A stretch of DNA of 40,743 bases from an uncultured Collinsella sp. (GCA_937923795.1 CALDWI010000023.1:1-40743), one strand, 5' to 3'; numbered from the stretch's first letter, positions 24,035 to 33,129 are shown. A program made the numbers and translations. Notes: a model not told the origin generated them from the letters alone.

Positions 24035-27000
24035 ATGGCGAACACCCAGAACTATATTAACCACCTGCTGCAGAACACCGGCATTACGCCGGCATGCAGC
24101 GAAGAAGAGCGCTTGGCTGCCGAGGATATCGCTCAGATCTTCCGCAACCACGGCTTTGACCCCGAGGTTCAGGAGTTCAATGCCCCGGCGCCCAGTAGAT
24201 TGGCATTTGCCGTTACCGGTATTCTTGCGTTTGCCGGCGCCCTGCTGATGGGCATCGGCGGCGGTATCGGCTTGGTCGGCACCTTGCTGGCCATTGTCGG
24301 CGCCGTTCTTTACGTGCTCGAGCGCACGGGCCACCCCGTGGTTTCGCGCCTGGGCAAGACGGGCGTGAGCCAAAATGTCATCGCCTACCACAAGGCCTCG
24401 GGCCCGCTCGCGTCTCCGCGCAACCGCCCGGTGGTCGTTGTCGCACACTACGACTCTCCCCGTGCTGAGCTGCTCGCCCGCGAGCCCTATGCTTCGTATC
24501 GTGCGCTCATCGCCAAGCTGTTGCCCGTTGCCACAGTTGCCCCTGCTGCCGTTGCCATCCTGCGTATCCTGCCGCTCCCCGGCGCGCTCAAGGTTCTGCT
24601 GTGGATTGTCGCGATCCTCGCTTCCCTCGTTGCACTTGCCAACGCGGCAAACATCATCTCTAACCGCCACATTCTTCCCTATACGTCCGGCGCGGTGTGC
24701 AACAAGTCTTCTGTCGCCGCTATGCTCGGCGTTATGGACAACGTTGCTCCCTTCCAGGGCGAGAACGAGTTTCCCGACGATGTTCCGTTCGATACCTATT
24801 TTGGGGAGCAGAAACGTCGTGCCGAGGAAATGGCGCGCGCGGCGGCGGAGTATGCCGCGGCCCAGCAGCAAAACGACTACGGCAACACCATCGAGTACGA
24901 AGAGCCTACCTACGCCGAGGACGAGTTCGGTCAGCCGATTGCTCCCGACGCTCAAACCGAGCCCGAACAGGGTGAGGCTTTCGACGAGCAAATCGAGGGC
25001 TTTGAGGGTGCGTCTGCCGACGAGACGCTGATTGGCGCCATCGTGCCCGAGGACCAGAATCAGGCTGTCCAGGCCGAAGAGCTCAATGACGAGGTTCCCG
25101 CTGCCGTGCCGGCTGAGGAGCCTGCCGCGGCCGAGTCCAAGCTCTATCGCAACGCCGCCGGCAACATCCGCTTTGGTTCGGATGCCATCCGTGCGCTCGG
25201 AATGCTTCCCGAGTCCTGCACGCTCGATTACGAGGAGGGCGAGGAGCCGACGTCTGAGCCCGAGCCTGCCCCCGTCGTGACGGCGCCTGCGCCCGTTGCC
25301 ACCGTGGATGATGAGCCTGCCGCGGTTACCGCTGCCGAGCCCGAGGCGGTGTCTGCGATCGATTCCGCGGCAGGACTGGACATTTTGGCTCCCGCCGCGC
25401 CGGCGCAAGACGTTGCGGACGAGTCTGACGACGATTACGTTGAACAGCCGAGGCGCGTGTCTTACGAGAGCGATACTGATTTCTCTGCCGAGATTCCAGC
25501 GGCAACGCCCCATGCCGATATTGCATCCGCGTTCTCTTCGATTGGCGCCAGCGCTTCCAGCTTCTTTAAGGGTGCGCTTGCAAAGGGCAAGAAATTTGTC
25601 GACGATTTCGAGGAGAAGCGCGCTGCCGCACGCGAGGCTGCCGAGCAGGAGGCTATCGCTCAGCAGCAGGCAGCCGAGGCGGCACGTGAGCGCGCGGCGC
25701 AAGAGTTCGAGCAGAACGAGGCTATGCAGTCCGGGCCCGTCGACGCTGCCGAAGCTACGACGTCCTTTGAGTCCCAGCAACCGACGTCCGCGGATGTTGT
25801 TGAGGCAACAACGTCTTTCGAGGCTCAGCAGCACGTCGATAGCACCATGTCGTTTGATGCCGCGCAGTTCGATTCCACGATAACGTTTGAAAAGCAGGGC
25901 ACCGCGATTGCCGAGCCCCTTCCTGTTTCCGATGAGCAGGGCGACGCGGTGGACGATGACGAGCCTATTGATGCTGCCGAAATCCAAGATGCCGCCGAGG
26001 ACGAGCCCGTCGAGGCCAACTCTGACGAAGAGCAATACGCGGCAGCCAAGCAAGATGATTCGACCGAGGCCGAGCAGGAGGAAGTGCCGGCGGTTTCCGA
26101 GGCTCCCGAGACAAATGAGTCGAGGCCTTACTCCACGCAGATTTTCACCATGCCGACTCCGAGTGGTTCCGGTGCCACGGTTGCCAATGTCGCTCCCACC
26201 CAGGACGAAACGGTCGATTCCCTTATGGCCCAGATTTCCTCCCAGGCATCGCCGCGTCCGCAGATGAATGTTCCCGATCCGGCGTCGGCACCGTCGCCTG
26301 CACCTTCCTCGTCTCCGCTGGCTTCGGTCCCCGATCCGTCGCTGCCGTCTATGAAGCAGGCAAACGTTGCGTCTCGCACGTCGCTGTTCGACCTTCCCGA
26401 TCCCTCTGCCCAGGTCAACGACCCCTTTGCTACCGCCCAGGGTCCCGAACCCACATCGGCACCCGTTGTGCCTCCCATGCCCGTTGCGTCGGGCGCTCAG
26501 CCGATCGAGACCATTTCGGCTCCCGCCCCGGCGGCACCCAAGTCTCGTAAGCGCGGCCTGGGTGGCCTGTTCGGTCGTAAAAAGAAAAACGAACAGGATA
26601 GCATGAGCGACTGGCTGGGCGTCGAAGACGATTACGATGCCAAGAAGTCCGGTCGCGGTATCGGTTCGTGGGATAACTTCGAGGACGATAACGATGGCTG
26701 GAAGGGCGGCGCTACGTCTTCCGACGGCGCTTCTTCCGAAGATATGCTCTCGGCTGTCGCCTCTATGGGCGATGATGAGCTGCTCGGTCACGATATCTGG
26801 TTTGTGGCAACGGGCGCCTCGGATTGTGATGGCGCCGGTATGAAGGCCTTCTTGGCATCGCATCGCGACAAGCTCCGTGGCGTATTCTTCATCAATCTTG
26901 AATCCGTCGGCGCCGGTAGGCTTTCGGTGGTGACGGTCGAGGGCGAACAGCAGCTGCTCAAGGGCGATCGCCGCATCATGAACCTGGTCAGCAAGGTGTG

Positions 27001-27220
27001 CAAGTCGTTCCATGTCGATTGTGGCGCGCTCGAGATGCCCTATGCCAAGACCGATGCCTATGCCGCGCTCGAGGCGAGCCGCCGAGCCCTCACCATCGCC
27101 GGCGTGGACGGCACGCGTCTGGCTTGCGCTCGTACCGAGGACGACCTGCCCCACAATGTCAACCCGACGAACATTGCCACGGTATCCGAGGTCGTGACCG
27201 AGGTTATCCGCCGTTCGTAG
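24035..27220 (+). CDS. Large membrane protein with split, degenerate M28 peptidase fold
   Basis: A 1061-residue protein from ATG 24035 with GGAG upstream; earlier in-frame ATGs lack such a site. Residues 55-95 and 163-206 give four membrane segments. Between them lies VVVVAHYDS (His138, Asp140), the first metal motif of M28 aminopeptidases. The second motif reads GAVCNKSS where GxxDNxSG is expected. About 650 residues of acidic, Pro/Ala/Glu-rich, probably disordered sequence follow (250-895), including repeats around ATTSFE(S/A)QQ. The fold resumes near 912: ATGASDCDGAGMKAFL replaces the usual EE pair by Ser-Asp, NLES has Glu956, and LPHN supplies His1040. I infer a membrane pseudo-peptidase or a much altered enzyme. 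Its substrate and role are unknown. Confidence 0.65.
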   Translation: MANTQNYINHLLQNTGITPACSEEERLAAEDIAQIFRNHGFDPEVQEFNAPAPSRLAFAVTGILAFAGALLMGIGGGIGLVGTLLAIVGAVLYVLERTGHPVVSRLGKTGVSQNVIAYHKASGPLASPRNRPVVVVAHYDSPRAELLAREPYASYRALIAKLLPVATVAPAAVAILRILPLPGALKVLLWIVAILASLVALANAANIISNRHILPYTSGAVCNKSSVAAMLGVMDNVAPFQGENEFPDDVPFDTYFGEQKRRAEEMARAAAEYAAAQQQNDYGNTIEYEEPTYAEDEFGQPIAPDAQTEPEQGEAFDEQIEGFEGASADETLIGAIVPEDQNQAVQAEELNDEVPAAVPAEEPAAAESKLYRNAAGNIRFGSDAIRALGMLPESCTLDYEEGEEPTSEPEPAPVVTAPAPVATVDDEPAAVTAAEPEAVSAIDSAAGLDILAPAAPAQDVADESDDDYVEQPRRVSYESDTDFSAEIPAATPHADIASAFSSIGASASSFFKGALAKGKKFVDDFEEKRAAAREAAEQEAIAQQQAAEAARERAAQEFEQNEAMQSGPVDAAEATTSFESQQPTSADVVEATTSFEAQQHVDSTMSFDAAQFDSTITFEKQGTAIAEPLPVSDEQGDAVDDDEPIDAAEIQDAAEDEPVEANSDEEQYAAAKQDDSTEAEQEEVPAVSEAPETNESRPYSTQIFTMPTPSGSGATVANVAPTQDETVDSLMAQISSQASPRPQMNVPDPASAPSPAPSSSPLASVPDPSLPSMKQANVASRTSLFDLPDPSAQVNDPFATAQGPEPTSAPVVPPMPVASGAQPIETISAPAPAAPKSRKRGLGGLFGRKKKNEQDSMSDWLGVEDDYDAKKSGRGIGSWDNFEDDNDGWKGGATSSDGASSEDMLSAVASMGDDELLGHDIWFVATGASDCDGAGMKAFLASHRDKLRGVFFINLESVGAGRLSVVTVEGEQQLLKGDRRIMNLVSKVCKSFHVDCGALEMPYAKTDAYAALEASRRALTIAGVDGTRLACARTEDDLPHNVNPTNIATVSEVVTEVIRRS

Positions 27221-27241
27221 ACGGAGCTCTAAGGAGTCAAC

Positions 27242-27460
27242 GTGTTTTCGTATATTAAGCGCCATTGGCCTGTCTACGTGATTTTGACCTTGATTGCCAT
27301 TGCGTTAGGATTTGGGGCTGCCTACATCGTGGGTGCAAAGGGCTCGACCCCCGCCTCCGCAATCAGCGAAGAGGTGGAGCAAGAACAGAGTACGGGTGCC
27401 GATGGGATTCCTGAGTCCGAGCAGGCAATCGTTGATGGTGGATCTTCGTCTGCAGAGTAG
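27242..27460 (+). CDS. Small single-helix membrane protein
   Basis: A 72-residue protein from GTG 27242 with TAAGGAG upstream, 21 bp after the M28-like gene and before a strong terminator, so it is probably the second gene of that operon. Residues 9-30 are one membrane segment (WPVYVILTLIAIALGFGAAYIVG), preceded by basic residues and followed by an acidic tail, predicted outside the cell. No known family is recognised. It may be a partner of the large membrane protein. Confidence 0.6.
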   Translation: MFSYIKRHWPVYVILTLIAIALGFGAAYIVGAKGSTPASAISEEVEQEQSTGADGIPESEQAIVDGGSSSAE

Positions 27461-27482
27461 ATACGGCGATTTACATGATTGA

Positions 27483-27519
27483 AAGCGGGCGAGCCAGGGG
27501 ACTGGCTCGCCCGCTTTTT
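27483..27519 (+). terminator. Strong terminator after the M28-like operon
   Basis: A 15-bp perfect stem (27483-27497 with 27502-27516) with a GGGA loop is followed by Ts to 27519. It lies between two convergent genes and may work for both, though the minus-strand T-run is short. Confidence 0.9.
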
Positions 27520-27526
27520 CATCGCG

Positions 27527-30500
27527 CTAGCGCTTCTTTGGGATCGACCTAAGGCGAGCGAACCATAGGGCTGCGGCACCCGAGGTCAGGAGCGCGGTGA
27601 TGCAAGCGGCGATGGGAACTGATCCTGTTGCCGGTAGGTCCTGCGGTAGGGTACAGTGTTGAATGACACGGTCCTCGTCATGTGACTCAAGTTTATCGCC
27701 GCCGCCGTTGCGGCAAAGATCGACGCGTGCGCTGTTGGTGAGTGCGGTTTGGGGCGTATAAGCCGACGTCGCCTGCATGTGCACGATTGCGCCCCGAGCG
27801 TCTGTGCCAAGGATTGCTTTGGCATCGTCAAGGTCGTCGTGCTCATCTTTGAGATCATCGCGGGTCCAAGAATCCGCATCGCTTCGAGTCGTAAAGTCGG
27901 CGGCTACCGCACCGTATTCAATGCGAATGCCCGTTACGACGGTATTGGACGCAAGGTCGAGTTCTTTCGCCTCGAGTGTGGTGGATTCCGTGGTCGAGAC
28001 ATCTGCCTTCCAGAGGTGCCAGCCGTCGTAATCGACGAGGCGGCAATCCTCACCCAGACTTTCCCTTACTTCGTCGGACTCAAGCCAAGGATTTTCGTGT
28101 CCATCGTCAAGTGTCGCGTTCGCCGGTTCATCGACGTCTGTCGAGTCCAACGGCGTCGTGCGATACCACACGTTGCACAGACCGTTGAGGTCGCCGATGG
28201 CGACGGGGGTTTCGATTGAGATGAATCTCGCCGTGCCGTCTTTGGCGCACTCAAGATCATCGGTAATCGTAAACTCATCAACCCAAGTAGCGGAATCGTT
28301 TCGAGCATCGATGGTATAGGAGAAAAGCCCATCACTATTGGTTTGCGTCGTGGCGCGGTTTTTACCATCGCCGTTAGCCAACAGGCCCTTTTCGATAGGT
28401 TGGACAAATTCCTGACGCTTGTCGACCTGCCCCTTGATCTCGATGGGCGCATCCTTCATCGCGACGGATTGGACTTCTCCCGTATCTTTTATTTCAAACG
28501 TTATCTCCTCGGCAAGGTCATAGGTCCGCGGAGACATCATTTCGCGCAACGAGTAGGTGCCGGGTGCAAGATGTTCGACGCGGTGTGGCTTGTCGGATGA
28601 GGTCCAGGAGTCTATTTCGGTTTTATCGGGACCATATAAGGTGAGCTGTGCGCCTTCCACTTCCTGCTCGCCGCTTGCATCGACCTTGGAGATATCTACC
28701 TTGGTGTAATCGTCGGATACGTTAAGCCGTGCTTCTACAACGGGTGTTTTCTGGTCGGCATAAGTAAGGTCGACAATATGGGATGTCCGATCGAGTAAGA
28801 AGCCTGCCGGCGCTTGAGTCTCGACAACCTCGTAGCGTGCGGTGCCAGATCCCAGCGGGAGGTCGTCCGCGCGTGCTTCTCCAGTTTCATCCGTCGTGAC
28901 GGCAGCGACAGTCTCACCGTCGAGCGCGGCAATGCTACCGTCGGGGCGCACGATATCACCCGAGGCACGGATCTCAAAGACGGCGCCCGCGAGGCTGCTG
29001 CCGTCTACGGCATCGGTTTTAACGATCCTGATGTTTCCGGTCGCGGCGTGGTCATAATACGAGGCGATTGCAACGGGCGTTAGGTTCATGTCGGCGGGTA
29101 TGTTTACCTCGATCTCTTCGCCGACAAGATAGGGCTCTTTGGCCGAGGCTTCGCGTACATAATAGGTGCCCGGCACGAGCGATTCTGGCAGTGTGACGGT
29201 CCCGGTCGCGTCAGTCGTAAAGGTGTCCATTACGTTATGTGCTGGATACCAGCAAGTTTGTGAGACAGGTTCGTGATTGCTGTCGAGGAGTTGGAAGGTG
29301 AATCCGGCTAGTGGAACAGAAGCGCCTGTTTGGGCATTGCGTTTTACAATCTGGAGATGCGTCGACAGAGCGTGGTTGTCCACGATATATTGAAGCTCGG
29401 CGCCGTTGGAAATCTGATTGGCCCCGACGGTCCATTCCCCTGCACGTTTAAAACCCTCGGGGACGGTTTCCGGAACCTCGCGAATCGTGTAGCCGGCACG
29501 GTCGTATGGGACGGCTCCGTGGACACCGGCGGGTCGCTTGCCTGTGCCGAACCATGCTTCGGGCTGATCTTTGGTGGAGGCAAAGCCATAGATGTTTGTG
29601 GTCAATGTGCCAACAACCTGCTGAGAGCTGTTGCTGACAACTTCAAAGACAACACCACCCGCCGGCTGCTCCAGGCCGGATTGGTCGCTATTGCCGTAAT
29701 CCTTGAATTTGGAAATCTCAAGGTCAAACGCAATGGGGATATCGGAAATGCGAGATTCGATCTCGACTACGCCTGAATCGCCGAGCTGGTCGGCTCCAAC
29801 GGTATAGGTCCAGCTGTCGTTGGATGGCAGGTAGCCCTCGGGGGCTTTTGATTCGTAGATGGTAAAGGTTCCTAAGGGGACATCGACGAGGGTAGCCCGA
29901 CCGCTTTCGTCAGTCGTGAGAATTTGCGCCCATCCAGGGGTTGATTGCGACACACACGTGAACTCTGCTCCTGCGAGTGAAGATCCCGCCTGGGGGCCGG
30001 CATTCGTCGCGGCATCGAGTTTTACGATACGCAGATTGATGGTGCCGGGCTGTTCATCAATGGCGACCTTTCCACCGTCATTCCCCGTGGTAAAGGCGAT
30101 GCGATCGCGACGGGGGACATAGCCGGCCGGCGCCTTCGTTTCAACTAGGTAGTATGCCGTGTTGGGCAGAAGTGTTGCCTGCGCTCGACCGTTGCTGTCC
30201 ATCTGGACGGTGCCGACACGCGCGCCGCTGGTGCTCTCAAAAACATCGAATGTTGCCCCGTCAAACTGATAAGTATTGTTTCCGCTGGTAATGGCAGCGT
30301 TTGCAGACTGCTTTTGGAAGGAAACAGAGACCGCCGGCAGTACATAGAGCATGTCCTGACGTTTGCTGCCGCCCGATACGGCTCCTAGATAGCGCCGCGC
30401 GCGGTGCGGAGCGGCTTTGATGCTTCCTGATTTTGCGCTGTCGTGGAGCCACCGCGCCGCCGCCACGACTTCATTGTCAGTGATAAAGTGCCCACTCTTG

Positions 30501-30958
30501 GTTTTGCCCTGAGCGGTCGTGTAAGAGTAGGTACCGTCGACATGGGTAGTGCCGTTGAGCATCCATACGGCAAGCTGGGTTGCGGCGCGGGCACGATCGG
30601 GTGAAAGATGGTAACCGCCAAACGACGTGGCGGTAGGATATCCGTGACAAACGATTGCCGCGAACTCGTCGTCGAGCCACACCCAGCCTTGATCAAAGTT
30701 GAGCCATGGGCCGCCCGGCTTGGTGGGGCCGGGGCGCTCCTGGTTCATGCAGTAGGCAATCGAGGCGTCTTGAGCTTCATACTTGCCGATGAAGAAGGGC
30801 CCACAATCATCGCTAATAGTGCGGAAGCCGAGTTGGTCGTAGCCATCGACGGCAAATGCGGCTCTCGGTGCCAGGCAGCCGAAAAGCAGGAAGAGGAGCA
30901 GGAGCAGCGGACCTGTTGTAATTGCGCTGTGGACAGAGTGCGTGGGTGCGTTGGACAT
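27527..30958 (-). CDS. LPXTG-anchored thioester/Cna-B surface adhesin
   Basis: A 1143-residue cell-wall adhesin. The N terminus is a signal peptide ending AAFA (about residue 36). A thioester domain follows: Cys70 (IAYCMNQ) and Gln128 (AATQLAVW) would form the Cys-Gln thioester that can bind host targets covalently. About six SpaA/Cna-B-type beta domains follow (about residues 205-820), several with the lysine-strand start and the ExKAPxGY or similar ending linked to isopeptide bonds. A distinct region (820-1100) precedes LPATG (1108-1112), a hydrophobic helix and the basic tail SIPKKR, the sortase signal. ATG 30958 has AAGGAG upstream. No sortase gene is in the window. It probably acts as a pilus-tip or stalk-like adhesin. 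Confidence 0.9.
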   Translation of the reverse strand: MSNAPTHSVHSAITTGPLLLLLFLLFGCLAPRAAFAVDGYDQLGFRTISDDCGPFFIGKYEAQDASIAYCMNQERPGPTKPGGPWLNFDQGWVWLDDEFAAIVCHGYPTATSFGGYHLSPDRARAATQLAVWMLNGTTHVDGTYSYTTAQGKTKSGHFITDNEVVAAARWLHDSAKSGSIKAAPHRARRYLGAVSGGSKRQDMLYVLPAVSVSFQKQSANAAITSGNNTYQFDGATFDVFESTSGARVGTVQMDSNGRAQATLLPNTAYYLVETKAPAGYVPRRDRIAFTTGNDGGKVAIDEQPGTINLRIVKLDAATNAGPQAGSSLAGAEFTCVSQSTPGWAQILTTDESGRATLVDVPLGTFTIYESKAPEGYLPSNDSWTYTVGADQLGDSGVVEIESRISDIPIAFDLEISKFKDYGNSDQSGLEQPAGGVVFEVVSNSSQQVVGTLTTNIYGFASTKDQPEAWFGTGKRPAGVHGAVPYDRAGYTIREVPETVPEGFKRAGEWTVGANQISNGAELQYIVDNHALSTHLQIVKRNAQTGASVPLAGFTFQLLDSNHEPVSQTCWYPAHNVMDTFTTDATGTVTLPESLVPGTYYVREASAKEPYLVGEEIEVNIPADMNLTPVAIASYYDHAATGNIRIVKTDAVDGSSLAGAVFEIRASGDIVRPDGSIAALDGETVAAVTTDETGEARADDLPLGSGTARYEVVETQAPAGFLLDRTSHIVDLTYADQKTPVVEARLNVSDDYTKVDISKVDASGEQEVEGAQLTLYGPDKTEIDSWTSSDKPHRVEHLAPGTYSLREMMSPRTYDLAEEITFEIKDTGEVQSVAMKDAPIEIKGQVDKRQEFVQPIEKGLLANGDGKNRATTQTNSDGLFSYTIDARNDSATWVDEFTITDDLECAKDGTARFISIETPVAIGDLNGLCNVWYRTTPLDSTDVDEPANATLDDGHENPWLESDEVRESLGEDCRLVDYDGWHLWKADVSTTESTTLEAKELDLASNTVVTGIRIEYGAVAADFTTRSDADSWTRDDLKDEHDDLDDAKAILGTDARGAIVHMQATSAYTPQTALTNSARVDLCRNGGGDKLESHDEDRVIQHCTLPQDLPATGSVPIAACITALLTSGAAALWFARLRSIPKKR

Positions 30959-31255
30959 GGCTGCTCCTTATCCCTCGTGCGCCGCACGGGGAGGCTGCGA
31001 CGCGTAGGATGAGGCTACCCCCGAGGTTCATGCGGGTAAGTACCGGAGCCTGACCAAAAGCTTGCCCAATTCCTGACAAATTGAGCTCAAATACAACAAT
31101 CAAGCAAAAGCGCAGGTAGAAGATAAGGAGAACAGGAAGTCAAAGGTCCTCGTCTCCACAATTGACGCGATTTTCAAACGAATCTCCACAGCTAAAACAA
31201 GCATCGCCACCCTTGTATCGAACAAGACAACCGCGTTATACTATCCCCCACATAT
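30959..31255. other. Intergenic region between adhesin and tRNA-Gly
   Basis: This 297-bp gap must hold the adhesin promoter (minus) and the tRNA-Gly promoter (plus). A minus-strand TTGTCA occurs near 31076-31081, but no convincing -10 follows it. I see no coding sequence or repeat in it. Confidence 0.4.
31213..31242 (+). promoter_or_regulatory. tRNA-Gly promoter
   Basis: TTGTAT (31213-31218) and TATACT (31237-31242) are separated by 18 bp. The tRNA begins 14 bases downstream. Confidence 0.6.
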
Positions 31256-31330
31256 GCGGGCATCGCCAAGTGGTAAGGCATCAGCTTCCCAAGCTGACAC
31301 TCGCGGGTTCGAGTCCCGTTGCCCGCTCCA
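31256..31330 (+). tRNA. tRNA-Gly (CCC)
   Basis: The sequence folds as a full cloverleaf: acceptor arm GCGGGCA with TGCCCGC, discriminator T and an encoded CCA (31328-31330). The anticodon stem TCAGC/GCTGA encloses the loop TTCCCAA, giving anticodon CCC. The T-arm is GCGGGTTCGAGTCCCG. Its last 18 bases recur at 31505-31522 and imperfectly at 31637-31654, and its T-arm recurs inverted at 31386-31401. Confidence 0.95.
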
Positions 31331-31341
31331 GTAAAAAGCAC

Positions 31342-31373
31342 AAGCACGGCAGCGTTACGTTGCCGTGCTTTTT
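31342..31373 (+). terminator. tRNA-Gly terminator with alternative pairing
   Basis: A hairpin pairs 31342-31354 with 31358-31370 (one G-T) and is followed by Ts to 31373. An alternative perfect 12-bp pairing, 31330-31341 with 31365-31376, competes for the same 3' arm. Confidence 0.75.
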
Positions 31374-31385
31374 ACTACCAAGCGC

Positions 31386-31654
31386 CGGGACTCGAACCCG
31401 CCAGGGTGCGAGCGTTAAGCAAACGCGAAGCGTTTGTAGCGAGCAGGCGAAGGCGCCGACGGGCGCCTGAAGCCGGTGCGTATTTGCGAAGCAAATACGC
31501 GGATGTCCCGTTGCCCGCTCCATCGAGTACGGGGGACCTCGGGAACGTCGGGTCCAACCCGCTGTGCCCGTGCGTGTGCGCGGACCGGGGCATACCGACC
31601 GCAGCCGGTGCGTATTTGCGAAGCAAATACGCGGACGTCCCCATGCTCGCTCCA
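31386..31654. repeat. tRNA-Gly-linked hairpin cassettes with duplicated tRNA 3' ends
   Basis: After the terminator comes an exact inverted copy of the tRNA T-arm (31386-31401). Three hairpins follow: 31420-31436 (GAA loop), 31451-31468 (GACG loop) and 31478-31500 (10-bp stem, GAA loop). An 18-bp copy of the tRNA 3' end including CCA ends the cassette (31505-31522). The last hairpin with its flanks, 33 bp, is repeated identically at 31471-31503 and 31603-31635. The second copy is followed by GTCCCCATGCTCGCTCCA (31637-31654), which resembles the 3' end of a different tRNA. No convincing protein is coded here. Confidence 0.7.
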
Positions 31655-31706
31655 ATTCCAAAATGTTAGGTTAATGCCTGCTGCCCATACTTGCACCTGC
31701 GCACGG

Positions 31707-31712
31707 TACAAT
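31707..31712 (+). promoter_or_regulatory. Probable -10 box for purB
   Basis: TACAAT occurs 45 bases before the purB start, in the same form as in the rpmH and tRNA-Lys promoters. No -35 box at the right spacing is visible. Confidence 0.4.
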
Positions 31713-31756
31713 GGTTGGGTTACGACCAACGTGCCAATAACCAAAAAGGAGCCGCT

Positions 31757-33115
31757 ATGATCGATCGCTATACCCGCCCGGAGATGGGACACATCTTCTC
31801 CCTCGAGAACAAGTACGCCATTTGGCAGGAAATCGAGGTTCTGGCCTGCGAGGCCCAGGCGGAGCTCGGCAAGATCGGTATTTCCAAAGACGAGGCCCAG
31901 TGGATCCGCGACCATGCCAACTTTGAGAAGGCGAAGGTCGATGAGATCGAGGAAGTCACGCGCCACGACGTCATTGCCTTCCTGACCAACATGAAGGAGT
32001 ACATCGATGCCGATGTTCCCGAGGGCGACCCCAAGCCCAGCCGCTGGGTTCACTATGGCATGACCAGCTCCGATCTGGGCGACACGGCCCTGTGCTACCA
32101 GCTCACCCAGGCCTGCGACCTGATCATCGAGGACGTCAAGAAGCTCGGCGAGATCTGCAAGCGTCGTGCCTTCGAGGAGCGCAACACGCTCTGCGCCGGC
32201 CGTACTCATGGCATCCACGCCGAGCCGATGACCTTCGGCATGAAGTTTGGCTCTTGGGCCTGGGAGCTTAAGCGCGATCTGGACCGTCTTGAGGACGCCC
32301 GCAAGAATGTTGCCTTCGGTGCTATCTCGGGCGCTGTCGGCACGTACAGCTCCATCGAGCCGTTCGTCGAGGAGTACGTCTGCGAACACCTGGGCCTGGT
32401 CCACGATCCTCTGTCCACGCAGGTCATCAGCCGCGATCACCATGCCTACCTCGCCGGCGTTCTTGCCACCACCGCGGCCACCTGTGAGCGCATCGCTACC
32501 GAGGTTCGCAATCTGCAGAAGACCGATACACTTGAGGCCGAGGAACCGTTCCGTAAGGGTCAAAAGGGCAGCTCCGCCATGCCGCACAAGCGCAACCCCA
32601 TCACCATGGAGAAGGTCTGCGGCCTGTCGCGCGTCGTGAAGGCCAACGCGCAGGTTGCCTTCGACAACGTCGCCCTGTGGCACGAGCGTGACATTTCGCA
32701 CTCCTCTGCCGAGCGCGTCGCCCAGGCCGACAGCTTCATCGCCCTCGACCACATGTTCCAGTGCCTCATCCGCGTTATCGACGGCCTGCAGCTGTATCCC
32801 GCTCGCATGATGGCCAACCTCAACAAGACACGCGGCCTCATCTTCTCCTCCAAGGTCCTGCTCGCCCTCGTCGACACGGGCATCACCCGCGAGGACGCGT
32901 ACGCCATTGTGCAGGAGAACGCCATGGCAACCTGGCACGAGGTACAGGATTGTGTCTCCGGCCCTACCTTTAAGGAGCGTCTCGAGGCCGATCCGCGCTG
33001 CACCGTCAGCCAGGAGAAACTCGACGAGATCTTTGATCCGTGGGACTTCCTCACCCGTATCGACACGGTCTTCGATCGTCTGGAGCAGCTGAGCTTCGAG
33101 TGGGTTCGGGCATAA
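31757..33115 (+). CDS. purB: Adenylosuccinate lyase
   Basis: PurB cleaves SAICAR to AICAR and adenylosuccinate to AMP, two fumarate-releasing steps of purine synthesis. The protein has 452 residues from ATG 31757 with AAAAAGGAG upstream. The signature loop GSSAMPHKRNPI contains the catalytic serine, HYGMTSSDLGDTA is the substrate-binding motif, and AGRTHGIHAEPMTFG holds the conserved histidines. The length is usual. purC lies about 4 kb downstream, but unrelated genes separate them, so they are not one operon. Confidence 0.97.
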   Translation: MIDRYTRPEMGHIFSLENKYAIWQEIEVLACEAQAELGKIGISKDEAQWIRDHANFEKAKVDEIEEVTRHDVIAFLTNMKEYIDADVPEGDPKPSRWVHYGMTSSDLGDTALCYQLTQACDLIIEDVKKLGEICKRRAFEERNTLCAGRTHGIHAEPMTFGMKFGSWAWELKRDLDRLEDARKNVAFGAISGAVGTYSSIEPFVEEYVCEHLGLVHDPLSTQVISRDHHAYLAGVLATTAATCERIATEVRNLQKTDTLEAEEPFRKGQKGSSAMPHKRNPITMEKVCGLSRVVKANAQVAFDNVALWHERDISHSSAERVAQADSFIALDHMFQCLIRVIDGLQLYPARMMANLNKTRGLIFSSKVLLALVDTGITREDAYAIVQENAMATWHEVQDCVSGPTFKERLEADPRCTVSQEKLDEIFDPWDFLTRIDTVFDRLEQLSFEWVRA

Positions 33116-33129
33116 CGTTAGCTTTTTAG

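Noticed and set aside
24008..27265. Open frame of over 1000 codons opposite the M28-like gene
   Set aside because: Low-complexity Leu/Gly/Arg-rich translation is typical of an antisense shadow of an acidic repeat-rich gene. The plus strand has membrane helices, M28 motifs and a ribosome site.
31471..31635. CRISPR-like direct repeats
   Set aside because: Only two copies, each a self-complementary hairpin followed by a tRNA 3' end, and no cas genes are present.
31281..31661. Protein-coding gene in the tRNA-Gly cassette
   Set aside because: Frames overlap the tRNA and terminator, consist of translated hairpin repeats and lack ribosome sites.
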